A stretch of DNA of 64,000 bases from Pseudeuparius sepicola (Eukaryota; Arthropoda; Insecta; Coleoptera; Anthribidae): positions 47,863,223 through 47,927,222 of the forward strand of contig OY987303.1 of the NCBI GenBank assembly GCA_963920635.1, in the 5' to 3' direction. Both the position numbers and the translations under genes were made by a program. Position 1 is the stretch's first letter, and each line of letters begins with the position of its first letter. This document shows, piece after piece, positions 10,726-22,351 of this stretch. The notes under the pieces were generated by a model. That model searched no databases. It worked only from the letters and a program-made list of their open reading frames with translations, and was not told where the DNA came from.

Positions 10726-11110
10726 ATGAACTCTTAGGATATTTTGGAGATCCTGGTGCCCGTAAGTGTTTCTTCGCACACGACTGAAGGTGTTCTAACG
10801 CCTGCCATTATACCCGCCCAATATACGACGCTTGAAAAGATAGCTGCAGGCATCCGACAAGGGTTCGTCGAGAGTCGCTGACTAAACCAATTCTGGTTTC
10901 ATCACTAAACGTTGCATTTTCCCACATGCCTTGGTTGTCCGACATTTTCCTTGCCCACCTCAACTACGCGCTTCGTTGTACCGGTGTTAAAGAGGGATAC
11001 GTAGAGGCCTTCTTAGATTCAGATTGAAAGATTTCAACCTTCTACACACGGTCTGCCGAGAAATAACGATTCCTTCTAAACGAGCAAATTCCAAGCACGT
11101 ACATCCAAAG
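10726..11110 (-). pseudogene. Tc1-like transposase, N-terminal and central part
   Basis: Reading leftward on the minus strand: LEGIVISRQTVCRRLKSFNL at about 11080-11020 matches the second helix-turn-helix of Tc1 transposases. Then come LRRPLRIPL and a stop, then across several frames GKENVGQPRHVG, SDETRIGLVSDSRRTLV (first catalytic Asp region, about 10930-10870) and GGYNGRR-type sequence. It runs straight into the tandem array of its own C-terminus. Frameshifts and stops make it non-functional. TIRs were not identified. Confidence 0.75.
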
Positions 11111-11550
11111 TTGTTTGGAATGGCTGTGTTTTTTTGTCCTATCAACGTTTCCGGTCTTCAAAAATTTTCTTCAAATTATCCATGCGTCGCTTTGGTTTAT
11201 GACCAACATTTTGCCAGTTCTTTTTGCAGAGTTTCAACTTTGCATTAACGTTATTGTCTGTACACTGTACAGGTTTAAACTGGGAAATTGTACCTATTTC
11301 TGGCCATCTGTAGAAAACTAACGTATTCTATGTTTTTTCAATTTTGTAATGAATTTTTTATTTCTAAATCCCTCCTTTTATATTTTTCTGCTAACATAAA
11401 GTCGTTATTTTCGAACATAAATCTCAAATTTAATAACTAAATTTATTTTCCTGTAATGTTTTAATTCATTAATGATCAAATTCTCTTACGATGTATCAAA
11501 TTTTAAAACTTAAATTATTTTGAATAATTCGCAAATTTCAGATCAGAACA
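11111..11550. other. Unassigned AT-rich stretch
   Basis: No domain in either strand; no repeat partner elsewhere in the window was recognised. Confidence 0.3.
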
Positions 11551-11836
11551 TTGAAAATGATAAGCCCATGCCACTGTGCGTGACGTACACGCCGATCTGT
11601 CCTCCATATTGGCGCAAATTTAAAATGCGAAAACCAAGTGCGAATTTTGTGTTTATTTATCAGCAGGTATGTGATTAAAAATCGGTTCTCTGAATTAACC
11701 GATTTGTCGGTTCCTTTGACACCTAATTTGAATATAAACTCGGTTTAGTTTATTAAATGCTTCTTATGCTTGAACCTGTGGAGGTGGTACTGACCAGCGG
11801 TTAGTTCAGTTTGCTCCCGGTAGAAGTCGAGAACTA

Positions 11837-11867
11837 TCGATAGTCGTCACTATCGATAGTTTTCGAT
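11837..11867. promoter_or_regulatory. Two DRE-like TATCGATA motifs
   Basis: ACTATCGATAGT occurs twice within 25 bp, followed by a third partial copy TTTCGATAGTC. TATCGATA is the DRE core bound by DREF in insect promoters. The motifs lie just upstream of an open frame that ends in a perfect splice donor. Promoter activity is inference. Confidence 0.35.
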
Positions 11868-11876
11868 AGTCAAAAA

Positions 11877-12003
11877 ATGACAAAAGAAAATTATTTCCTG
11901 AATCATGTGTACGGCATCGTGAGGCAACGGTGCTTGCATGAGACATTTTTTCGCTGCGAGGCGGACGAAACTCAGGACATAACTGGCAATAATTACTCTA
12001 CAG
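11877..12003 (+). CDS. Candidate host first coding exon (42 codons to a consensus donor)
   Basis: An ATG at 11877 opens 42 codons, starting MTKENYFLNHVYGIVRQRCL, and reaches CTCTACAG|GTGAGT at 12003/12004, a consensus 5' splice site. Composition is more GC-rich than the flanks and no transposon similarity is visible. A second possible exon lies upstream (about 11540-11665), between TTTCAG and AGCAG|GTATGTG. No downstream exon was identified before 13 kb, so this may be a short chance frame. I do not recognise the protein. Confidence 0.3.
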
Positions 12004-12009
12004 GTGAGT

Positions 12010-13355
12010 ATTTTCTTTTGATTTTTGCTTAGTTTAGAGACTTTTACCCACCTCTAGTGTTTTTTATGACGTGCTGCATTTTTGATAATCACCAGTTGCA
12101 GTTTGTTTCCTTTTCGTTTGGTTTTCTCTAGTTTTTGGTTACGTTGGTCACAATTTTTTTCGGATTAGGTCTCGATTTCGTAATACCAGGCCACTCAAGT
12201 AAATCGCAATGACGATAAACTCAATTTTTCGAATGAATTCATATTGACGGTTATTTCTTTAGCTTTTTAAAAATATATATACTTAAATTTGTTTTAAAAT
12301 CTTGTGATTTTCATTTAATTGGGGCTGGAGCATTCTCATAATTTTTTATCTCTTTTAATTAAATATTATTTGCTATTCCGGTCAGTTAAAATTATTTCTA
12401 GGAATTCTAAAAGCTGTGCATAGTTTTTAATAGTTTTGTATAATTTTTGACAGTTAAATTTTCATAATTATTTTGTCTTTATTAAATAACTTTGGTATCA
12501 TTGAATTTTCTGATTTGTTCATGCTTGCAACACTTGACCGAGGACACTTCGAGCATTTCGACCACAAACAATGTGAAAGGAGTTGCGTAGGCATAGGTAT
12601 GACATCTTGGTGAGCTCTACTTCGGCGAAACCCCTGAGATACTTGCTAGCCATAACAACAGCAGAAAGAGCAGAAAAGGACCAGAAGAAGCCCTAGCCTC
12701 GCCCCCACACCTACTACGAACCTCGTACTGAGCCGGGGCCATAAGCAACTGTACACTCAGTTCAAACTTAAGGTCAAAGTTTAAAAGTATTATAGCAGAA
12801 CAGTCAGAGTTTTGATAAAGACAGTTTGTCATTGTTGCATTAAAAACAATTCTTAACTTTCACATTTAACTTTTTTTATTTGTTATCAAATAGTTGTAAA
12901 AATATAATTGTATGCTGAATTGACTCACATTCTATTCATAATCATTTGTAAATTGTAACTAAAATTAAATCGTAACTAAAATTAAATTGTAACTAAAACT
13001 GCGATCAATAAATTCTATTTAATGGAAGCAGCAAGTTCCCCCTTCCATCACAAATTTTGGGGCCAACATTTCGCTGCAATTTTAGACCCAGTGCTATGAA
13101 TTTACAGGGTGTATGCAAAACTTTTGATCATGTGTGTAGTAGTAGTAGGGTGACGTTTTTGTCACTTTTATATTTTATTGTGCAGGGAATACTTTTTCCT
13201 ACATTCAAAGACATGTTCTCCAAATATTCGCACATCATTAACGAAGACTAAAAAGGTATTATAAGGTATACACTGCCACTAAATTTGAAAACAGTCAATT
13301 ACCTTTTAAAACGGCTATAACTTAATAATAATTATATGCCTCTACTGTCGCTGCC
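12010..13355. other. Long stretch without a recognised gene
   Basis: AT-rich to 12540, then a more GC-balanced block to about 12830. Next come three near-repeats of TAACTAAAATTAAATTG and an AATAAA at about 13006-13012. Then TCACAAATTTTGGGGCCAAC, which faintly resembles an LTR end plus primer-binding site. An ACAGGGTGTATG sequence lies at 13105. Nothing firm. Confidence 0.3.
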
Positions 13356-13359
13356 TCCG

Positions 13360-13550
13360 AGGTTTCGCGTGCGCGCGGTGAATGTAATACACTTGGAGGC
13401 GCAACGAGCGGCCCAACGCTTTTGTTTCGCAATATGGGCCTCTATCGGCCAATCAGCGGGCGCGCTTCAAAGGGTTCTTCAGGGCCTGCTGGATCAGCCG
13501 ATGCGGTCCGCTATTGTCCCTCCGCGTATCGTTTGGATTATTAGATCGGG
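13360..13550 (+). repeat. Dispersed GC-rich repeat, copy 2
   Basis: Second copy of the repeat at 6104-6290, same orientation. The best-conserved core is 13419-13533. No intact coding in common between the two copies. Confidence 0.7.
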
Positions 13551-13870
13551 CCGAGTTCGGAAATTTTTCGATGCAATGCCAGCCGTGGCGCGATAATCTG
13601 CTGTGTATATCCCGGATAAGGACAATGGAAGGTTGCAAGGTGACACAAAACTAAATTCAAGGTATAGATCTCTAGATATCTACTAGACTCGAAAGACCTT
13701 TATTACAACGTTTTAAAGTGGATGCCCATACTTCGTGATGAATATTTGCAATGCGACCGAGGAATCCGAAGGGCAGTTGGCAACGTCTCCTTACTATCGA
13801 ATATGAAAATACATTGACACTTTGCCAAGATTATGTGTATTGCTTCCGACTGACCTTTGTCCGATTCCAT

Positions 13871-14035
13871 GAGCACTGGACAAAATTCATGGATTCATGA
13901 TATTGCTCTTCGATATCTATATTATGTTATTTATTACATGTTCTATACTAACTGGGATAACATAAAGTTTTGTAGGATTTCCTGTGGGACTTGAGCAAAT
14001 GCTGTCCTATTTTTGAAAGAAAAAGGCCAGATTCC
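13871..14035 (+). repeat. Diverged SINE-like repeat, body only
   Basis: Aligns with 7594-7760: GAGCACTGGACAAA, ATATTGCTC, ACTGGGAT, GGATTTCCTGTGGGACTTGAGC and AAATGCTGTCCTA match the younger copies with many substitutions. The 3' end is missing. Confidence 0.55.
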
Positions 14036-14773
14036 AAAATATTACAAAGAATCTTAAGAAAAAAATTAAAGGAGTGAAATGAAGAATAATTTTAAAAGTA
14101 AAAGTGTTCTGAACGCAACTTATTCGCAATGAAGATAGCTACAAAATGGAGCCGGTCTGATTGTTACAAATAACTTATAAAATTCAAAACATTGCAGTCT
14201 TTGGATGAGTTATTTTTAAGTTGCTCTGAAAATGCTAATAATTATTAAGCACCCCTAATATCAATAGCAGATGTGCAAAAGTTTTTTAATGTCTTAATGC
14301 TAGAAAAAGTTTTACATGTCTGGTATTGGAGTTAGAGGTGTTTATTGTAAATCGACGAATGAAAAGTGGAAACCGTGGAAAAATTTTATTAAAATTTCGT
14401 AGCAAAGCGATTTCAACCCTAGGTCATCATCATTGCCACCTGAAACTGAGTAGGTACAGTAATTTTAAAAATTGTGAGAATTGATTAACAATAGAGAGGA
14501 AAACTTTTTTTGGGGTTATACTCACATGTCAGGTGTGCACAGAAAACTTCAGTTCATACATGGTACAGGTTTAAAATGTTTGGAAAGATTAAATTTGGGG
14601 GACATTTACATAATCAGAATTAAAATAAATTAAAATTTTTACATTTTTTCTTTGGAAAAGCCGGTGGCCCAGTTTTTTTGGTTATTTGGACATCGTGGAG
14701 GAAGTAGAAGCAGGAAGCAGACATTTTCCAGCTTTGTGCGCAGGCGCGGAAACGGAATGACAGACGGAGCGTT

Positions 14774-14867
14774 GGAATCGGAATGGGGACTAAAACTGTG
14801 CTTGAACGTACGTTTGGCGAACACCTACGCACGTTCAAGCACGGTTTTAGTCCCCATTCCGATTCAA
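14774..14867. repeat. Near-perfect inverted repeat (~38-bp arms)
   Basis: AATCGGAATGGGGACTAAAA and the following CTGTGCTTGAACGT are mirrored by ACGTTCAAGCACGG and TTTTAGTCCCCATTCCGATT across a ~20-bp loop. It could form a strong hairpin; origin unknown. Confidence 0.75.
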
Positions 14868-15097
14868 AAATTATTCACAACATCCACTCGATATAACGTG
14901 TACAAAATTTGACTTAAATATATATCAAGTAGTTTGGTAAATATCCAATAAATTCCACATATTTTTTAAAACAATAGCACCCTGTCACTTCTTTATAAAG
15001 CCGTAAAAAGATACAGTTTACACTAGACAGTGCGGTTATTTTTTGAAGATCTATCACCTCTTACAGTTTGGCCCCTTAAAAGTGAACCACCCTGTAT

Positions 15098-16640
15098 AAT
15101 ATTCAATTGTTATTGTGATGCAAAAACATATATGGCAATAATTTCTACAGAAGTTAAGCAGTATAAATGAAACTTGGTGCAGTCCTTTAGTCGCTGAAGT
15201 GCAACAATTTCGCGCAAAAATAATTGATTCACCCAAAGGTGGAGAGCGGGGTAGCACATTGAGTGTTATACTCAAAACTTTTTTAAGGTTATCTTTTTGG
15301 TTTTTCAGTTCATCATAGTGCCTCTTTTAATTTTGCAACAAAATGTTGCTCCTGTTCAATAAGGATAAAATCAGCCGTTTGCGTTGAAATCTGCAAAATG
15401 TGCCCCAGAAAAATTGTTAACTCCAAAATTTCAAAAATAAAATTTTCAACTACCGCTTTAATATTTTACAGAATAATTGTGCCATTTAAAATGACAAAAA
15501 AAATTTTACGAACGACGTACCAAAAATTTTTCGCTTTCAAATTGTAACGAATTGCACTCGACAAAATTTTGACACCCTATTTCAGGTAAATAATGTTGTT
15601 TCACCCAATGCCCATTCAGCATTTTTTTTCTTAATTTTAAACGTGTAATTCACCTCTTATATTTAAATGTGGCAGGGAAAATTTTAATTTCCAATTTTTT
15701 TTATTTAACTGGTGTTTTGGGGCACATTTGGCCAATTTCATCGCAAACAGTTGACTGTATCATTATTGAACATTATGGATATATGTTTATTGCAAAATGA
15801 AGAGATGCACTAAAATGATGAACCTGCAACCAAAAAGATAACCTCAAAAAAGTTGAGTACAAAACCCATTGTGCATTGCCCTCCGCCTCTAAGCGATGGG
15901 AATAAATTGTTTTTTCTTGAAATTGGCAGTGCATGAAGTGTCTCAAAATCGTTACTAAAAGCTCAGAAATCGGCACTGAAGTAGGTCATTATTGTACGAT
16001 TTTTTCAATAAGTAGGTCTTGGCGAGATGTAAACATCAAACGTCAGACGCGGGGCCATCGCCCGTCAAAAGTGACCAAATATTCAAAACCCGGCCATTAA
16101 ATCCCATTTAGCTTTCGTACACATTGCGAAATTGTTACCTATAGGAGCGTAATCTTTCAGTATAAATATTTAGTAGGTTTGAATATCAGTCAATTTTTCA
16201 TGGAGGTTGCACAACAGGCAGCAGTTTGGACTTTCTGTCAGAAAGTGCTGTGTGTCGTCATACTTGACCTAGGTAGAGCAATCGTCAAAGTCAAAGAACT
16301 CCGCGAGTAGTCGGTTCATGGACGGGTGATCCCTTATGTTTATTTTTTCGCCCAATAAAACATTTTTTTCGATTTAAAAAAATGTAATATGTACCTCGAC
16401 ACTGAAGTTCTTTTTATGACTCATCATCTTGCGGTTTATTTGCCTCGGCCAGAGGCCACGGCAACTAAATTCCACATGAGTCATAAAAAGTTAAACTTCA
16501 GTGCCTTGGTACATAAATAACTATTACACGGCATTTTTGCAGTTCCGTGACTAAAAGACTGCACCAGGTTTCATTTAATTTGCCTAACTTCTGTAGAAAT
16601 TATTGCGAAAAATATATTTTTCAAACTGTAGATTTATCAC
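15098..16640. mobile_element. Long foldback element, right arm split by a 620-bp repeat
   Basis: The left arm (about 15098-15420) has an inverted counterpart at about 15705-15905 plus 16530-16640. Examples: ATTTCTACAGAAGTTAAGC against GCCTAACTTCTGTAGAAAT, and AAGGTTATCTTTTTGG against CCAAAAAGATAACCT. The right arm is interrupted at about 15905-16530 by the repeat also found at 44826-45427. Inner sequence GCAAAATGAAGATGCACTAAA resembles the interior of the element at 59021-59784. No transposase. Confidence 0.6.
15905..16527 (+). repeat. 620-bp dispersed repeat with terminal hairpin, copy 1
   Basis: High identity to 44826-45427, starting near TTCTTGAAATTGGCA and ending GGTACATAAATAACTATT. The last 140 bp form an imperfect hairpin: ACTGAAGTTCTTTTTATGACTCAT pairs with ATGAGTCATAAAAAGTT, around a GCCTCGGCCAGAGGC palindrome. 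A non-autonomous mobile element of unknown class. The end hairpin is suggestive of Helitrons, but I see no TC...CTRR ends. Confidence 0.7.
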
Positions 16641-17305
16641 CCTGTAACTTTCTTATTACGCATTTTCGGTATTATGTGTACAGAAAACTTTTTGTTCAAT
16701 ATGACATTTTCTACCTATCACATTACGTTGCGACCATAATTTAGAAACACCCTGTATAATAATTAATATCTAATTAGTGACGTCACTGTTCCGGAAATTT
16801 TAATTTCTGTCTTAATTACGGCCAAAAAAAAAACGATTAAGTGCCGATTTCTATATGGCGCTACCCAAGTGAAAAATTAAGTATTTTTTATTTAGTATGT
16901 TTGGCACCATTAAATTTGCTAGGAATTTTTACAGCTTACACCACTGTTCCAAGTTTGGAAAAAACAAAACTTTGCTTCATTTGTGTAGGTCAAGTGACCC
17001 TGCGTAATACTTAAATCACATACACAAAAACGTGATGGATGTGTAAGAGGGCTATATTAAATTTTTTTCGCCCTTCAGTCTGCCACGAGATGGACGGACC
17101 TCATATGAGGCAAATAAGCAACTGGAGTATTTTTTCCACGTCTTAAATATGTCTAATATATCACATACGTTGCACCCATTGAGATCGGGCATCAGTCGCA
17201 GGTGGCCCGGATGGGCACTTCAGCAAACGCCCCGTTTAAATTCATATCTACATATCGGGCAACAGAAAGCTCCATAGGCGTGCACACTTGCAAGTTTCTG
17301 GCGGT
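16641..17305. other. Unassigned stretch with a partial ACACCCTGTA end
   Basis: GAAACACCCTGTATAAT at about 16743-16759 is a mariner-like terminus without a clear partner. No gene seen. Confidence 0.3.
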
Positions 17306-17309
17306 TTGT

Positions 17310-18065
17310 TTTGTCAGCATAAGGTTTATGAATCTCAATTCAAAGCTATTCCATTTGGCCTCTGCAATGCACCAGCGACTTTTAAGAAGCTCATGGAATC
17401 TCTCTCTACAAAGGGGAATGACATGGAAAACTTGATTGTGTCATTATCTTGAAGAAAGCATTTATTTGAGGATCGCTTAAAGAACGCCCAGAAGTTGAGA
17501 GAAGTTCGATATATGAGCCATGTAATTTCTGAGGAAGGAGTTAAAACAGATCCAAGAAAGGTAGAGTCGATAGGAAAATTGCCACGACCAATAACCAGAA
17601 ACATGAAATAAGGACTCGTTCTCGCAACTTTACACATATAGCAAGGGCTAGGTTAGGATAGGGTAGGTGCAAGAAGCATTTCAGACTGTGAAGGAAGCCT
17701 TCTTGTTCTTCGACGATATTGACAGTTTCCACTTCCTGAAAGGCATTTATCCTAAACACGATGCCAGCAGATGACAGGACCAGTTCTGTCCCAAGAGCAA
17801 AAAGGCTAAGAAAAAGTATTTGCCTATTTTAGCAAGACCCTGCCCAAGTCGAAAGAAATTATTATGTGACAAGAAGAGAACTCCTAGCAGTGGTCAAGGC
17901 TTTCTAGCATTTTTAAAAGTACGTCTTTTGTTTCGAGAACAGATCACGCATCATTGAAATGGTTTTTCCAATTTAAAAGCTCAGAAGGGCAGGTGGCAAA
18001 ATAGCTTCAAAGGCTGCAGGAATATGGCTTCAAAATTTGAAAAGTAGATCGCTCGTTTTGAAAGT
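17310..18065 (+). pseudogene. Decayed Ty3/Gypsy pol (RT and RNase H)
   Basis: Fragments in order match Gypsy Pol. At 17336-17400: FKAIPFGLCNAPATFKKLME (RT block around PFGL). At 17505-17580: MSHVISEEGVKTDPRKVESI followed by GKLPRPITR (the GHVVS/KT block after the YxDD region). At about 17760-17860: DASR and related RNase H text. At 17868-17900: VTRRELLAVVKAF, and beyond 17940 a degenerate RTDHASLKWLF-like stretch. The YxDD itself is lost and stops and frameshifts are frequent. An old copy unrelated in age to the Gypsy element at 32819. Confidence 0.75.
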
Positions 18066-19000
18066 TTCAATTCTGCATAAATTTTTTTATACATTTTTCA
18101 ATTTCTTCCATTTGTGTTGGAATGCTTGAGTTGAGAAGGCCATTCTTTCGTGTATAGTCTCAGACATCTTTACAATTCTTTTAAGTGACTTGAAGAAAAG
18201 CCGATTGCTAAATTCCTAAAAACATGTCTTTCTTTAACCATCGGGAGATCTGAACCTGGTACTGAAACGTAACGTTGAGGAGAGTCGATCTTTATTTTTG
18301 TGGTAAGATCTCCGCAGGCCAGCTTTGATTCCAGCAATGTTTACCTGTATTTGTTGTTATTATTATTATGTTATCGAGCTTTGGATGTTCTTGTGTTCTC
18401 CTCACCACACCAGTTAGTTAACTAAACAGAGCGGGTCGTACAATTTATGTTTTGTGGGCTTTTATATCACGGACAAAGAACGTGATTCTATATTGTCTAA
18501 ACTTGTATGATTCAATTACCTACCTAGTACATTTAGTGATTTTATACATTGACCATTTTCTGAAATTCACTGCTCTCTGATGTGAAATAAAACTGACTTA
18601 TTGAAACACAAATAATAGGCAACTCTTTTAAAAATAAATTGGACTAAATCACTTGATTATTTCTTGATTAAACCTAGAAAATTTATATAGCAAATAAATT
18701 CTTGAACCTTGGTTATTCTGGAGTCGGCCAAATATTTGTAAGATTCATCCTGGGGGAGACGCTTATGGAAGCTCGTAAAGTGAAAGATAAATGTGTCATT
18801 TGCCGACATCTTCTTGCTGTAGTCTCAAGATGGACACTTTGGCCTCCTATATTAAATCATTTTATAGGTGCACGCTATGAGCATTAGGGAAATCTTGACG
18901 TAATATCTTAAGTTTTTGATTTTATGCTAACCGAGGACGCAAGTGTGTTACTTGTACAAAACCGTTATTTTTCTTTAAAACTATACCGTAAACCATAATG
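18066..19000. other. No recognisable gene
   Basis: AT-rich. A short ATT microsatellite at 18356-18367. Nothing else supported. Confidence 0.35.
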
Positions 19001-19653
19001 TATCGAGCGTTAATTTAAATTTAACCTCAAGTTTGCGCTGGAAATTCAAATGTCTTTGCTAGGTTTCCATGTTTGCCAATCCAAAATATCCCGAAGGTAT
19101 GGAAGAAAAAAATTTTGTATGATTTTTGCCGTCAGACATAGCATTAAAAAAAGATTTACACCTACATCCCTACCGCCTAAATTGTTAAATAGAGAAATTG
19201 TTGATTATTCGCGTAGAGTAGAGTTTTGCGAGTGGTTCATAACTTCGACGACAATAATCTGGACATGATTTTCGTCTCCGATAAAGCCTGGTTTTATTTC
19301 ATTCTATTCGAAAAAGATACCAGATATGTTTAGAACAAAGTGATGGCATTTTAAACAATTTTATTTATTTATATTATTTATTTATTTATATTATTTTATT
19401 TCATGTTCTATTAATAATTATCACTCTAAATTCAAAAATTGCCACAAAAATTAATTAAAAAAGGTGAATGATTGGTGTTTCAACCATGGCTACCAGCAAA
19501 CAACTTACCCCATACGCCAAATGGGTTGACGAAAAGTTTACTTAATACATACGAGTATTACATGACAGCTGCAATGAAAAAAAATTAAGCCAAGGCATAA
19601 GTTTCTAGTATCACAGCCTACTGTGAGGTCAAATTTAAACGGACTCTCGTTAT
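19001..19653 (+). mobile_element. Mariner-type relic, copy A, with transposase fragment
   Basis: The left end TATCGAGCGTTAATTTAAAT and the right end GAGGTCAAATTTAAACGGAC...CTCGTTATA form a diverged TIR. Inside, frames give PPKLLNREIVDYSRRVEFCE followed by WF, then after a frameshift DNNLDMIFVSDKAWFYF. These are the block before, and the block containing, the first catalytic Asp of a Tc1/mariner transposase. Both ends also match the ends of copy B (32432-48569). Internally deleted and dead. Confidence 0.65.
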
Positions 19654-22009
19654 ATTGAAATTATCAAGGTAAACGTAAAACATAAATTCTGTTACACGAC
19701 TCTTAACGCAGAAGTTTGAAGTTCGGGCTTTACTTTTTCACGAAGTTGCCATATATCTCAGATTTTAATTTAAAAAGTATACTCGGAGAGTAGTAGAAAA
19801 GATTAATTACGTGGGGAAAGGAAATACTTTAAAACAGCACTTTGCACTTATTTTTATTTACCATTAGAAGTTAACTATAAATCAATGTCTAGTTCCGCAT
19901 GCTGCCGTGCCCAAGGCAGTAAAATTCCCGGGAACAGTAAAAAACTCAGTGGGTAGGATACAATTCACATGTAACCTATAGCCGGTGCTTCTTTTTGTAA
20001 CATTAGATTCCAACGATGCAGGGATGTAGATTCTTTTGAAACTACGCGAATGTGGTTTTGTTGTTGTGGATGCAATTTCAATTACAAGCGGAAATAGACA
20101 AATGATTTCGTAAAAGTTTAAACTTTCAGTTTTTTTGAAGGTGAAAAACGCCTAAAGATCGGATCTAGATATTGTTTATTTTATATTATCATCACTTGTC
20201 TCACCTTTCCGTTTTTCATCGTGTTTAGTTTCTTACTTTTAAATGAAAACACTGTTGTCCCACACTGGATAGTTTTTGGAGGCTTCTCCTATTTCCCCTA
20301 AGAGATAGGTAAAAAGTAGCTAAAGTGTAATGTACTCGATATTCAGAAAAGGTTTCATGACCTTTCTGTTTATGAATATTTGGTTCAAATTTGATACCTT
20401 TGTTTTTTTCTTTTAAACCACTAATCTCTATACAAGATGTGCCCATCGACAGATTCCAAAGATATATCGTTTTCAGCCAAGGCAATTTCAATATTAAATT
20501 GTCGTAGAGCATTCATTTTATTGTTTGATGTTAGACACAAAAATTGACTATATTTTATAAAAAACCTATCGATAGTTTGTACTGCATTTTACATTAATAC
20601 TTTGAAATTCAATATCCCTGTATATTTCGGAAGCTAAAAAACGTTTACTACATCGTTTCCATTATTAGTCATTACTTGCCAAAAGCTACAGTTACAGTAG
20701 TTAGGGGTATATAATATATATTGTGTTTGTACTTATTATTAGATGCTCTTTCTAGTGGTTCAGAGTGACTCAGTCATGATTTATCATAATTATATTAACA
20801 TGGATAGGTATTTTTTATTTCTACAGTTTAATTTTTGAGAATAAGATGTAATACCTAAAATAATGAAACGCGTCAACAACGCTGTCCATAAGTCCATAAT
20901 TCATTTCATTTGGTCCTCGTTTGAAATTTTCGCATTTTGTGTAGTTACATTTTTTACAGCACGCCTGAATCGCCCTGTATAAAGAATTTGGCATTCAAAT
21001 AAGTAACAAATCCTCAACTTAAAAACCCATTCAATGTAAGAAACATTGGCTGAACCATAACAACGTAATGCAAAGCATGCACTTACAATAAAATCGCGCC
21101 TCGAAATTCCACTGGCCGTAAAATATCCCTGTAAATTTTATTCCCGTCATAAAACAAGCCGTGGCAGCTATAGGGGACCGTTCGGTTATTGTTCTATTTT
21201 ATTTACTTATTAGCTTGTGCACCCATACGAGTATTGGCAGTTTGGCCTTTTATTGTCGTTCTTTATTGGCACAAGTTTTCGCAAAAAAAAAACGATACTG
21301 CTGATGCAATAATTTGTTTCTACTCATTGCGTGCTTGAAAGCTTATAACAGCGATTTGCCCAACTGATTCCTTCAGATTTTTCTTGTCAAAAGTTTATCA
21401 GTCGCATGGTTTCCTTGATCTCAAGTACAAATTATTATTTCTTTATCAGGCTCATCGGAATGTTTACATTATCTAAAAGATTTAGGCATAATTTAATAAT
21501 CAAAATAAAAAAATTCCTTAAAATTGGTGTTATACCAAAAAGTTTGCTGAGAGACATCAAAGAGCTGGGTCTAACAGATAATTTTTACAGGTCCATGCAG
21601 AAAGCGGTACTACTTGTGACAATGTGTACACTGTAGAGATGTGTCAATTTTGAATGATTCGGTCACTGTGATTCGATCACTTGAAAGTATTGATTGACCG
21701 AATCTCAACATATCGAAACGATACAATCATGAAGCAGTCGGTTATTACCGACACTCCACAGTTTACACATGGAATGATCGACGATTGAACGAACTAAGAC
21801 CGAACGAACGTTTCGTCTTGTGAATAATTGTAAAACAGAAACGGCTGATTTAAAACCTCAAGATTGAATTAAGCAAAAACCGTATGAGTTTACAGGCATG
21901 CTCCTGACCACTATGACTAAGTGATTTAAATGAACGATTGATTGAAATGATTCGATCTTAAATGGGTCACTGATCGATTCGGTCGTAGTAAACTGAACGA
22001 ATTACCCAT
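19654..22009. other. 2.3-kb stretch without a recognised gene
   Basis: No domain is recognisable. I see a short run of ATTCGGTCACTGATTCGATC-like repeats at 21655-22000, and AATCGCCCTGTATAAAG at 20971, which looks like an isolated decayed terminus. Confidence 0.35.
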
Positions 22010-22340
22010 CTCTAGTACACTGATTACCTGATTATCCCTCGAATTCTAGGGAATTCCGGTGACTATTTATGACTTCTATGTTGATTTCCTTCGATTTTTA
22101 TTGATTATCTATGATTTTTGATGATTTTCAAATATTTCTACCGATTACCTGTGATTACCGCTGATTTCCTGGGACTTCTGATTACCTGCGGTTTTTGGGC
22201 AATGTGTACACTGATTACCTGAGTGAGACAGCCCTCGTTATTATCTACTTATGACATCTGATGATTTCCAAAGATTTCTACTGATTACCTGTGGTTACCA
22301 CTGATTTTATGTGATTTATTTTTATTACCTGTGATTTCTG
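22010..22340. repeat. Degenerate TGATTACCTGTGATTTC tandem array
   Basis: Motifs such as CTGATTACCTG, TGTGATTACC and GATGATTTTC recur about fifteen times at irregular spacing. GGGCAATGTGTACA is repeated at 22197 and 22340. An old minisatellite. Confidence 0.6.
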
Positions 22341-22351
22341 GGCAATGTGTA

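Noticed and set aside
12560..13080. Possible LTR end and primer-binding site (TCACAAATTTTGGGGCCAAC)
   Set aside because: No matching second LTR, no clear TG start, no target duplication and no downstream Gag; too weak to call.
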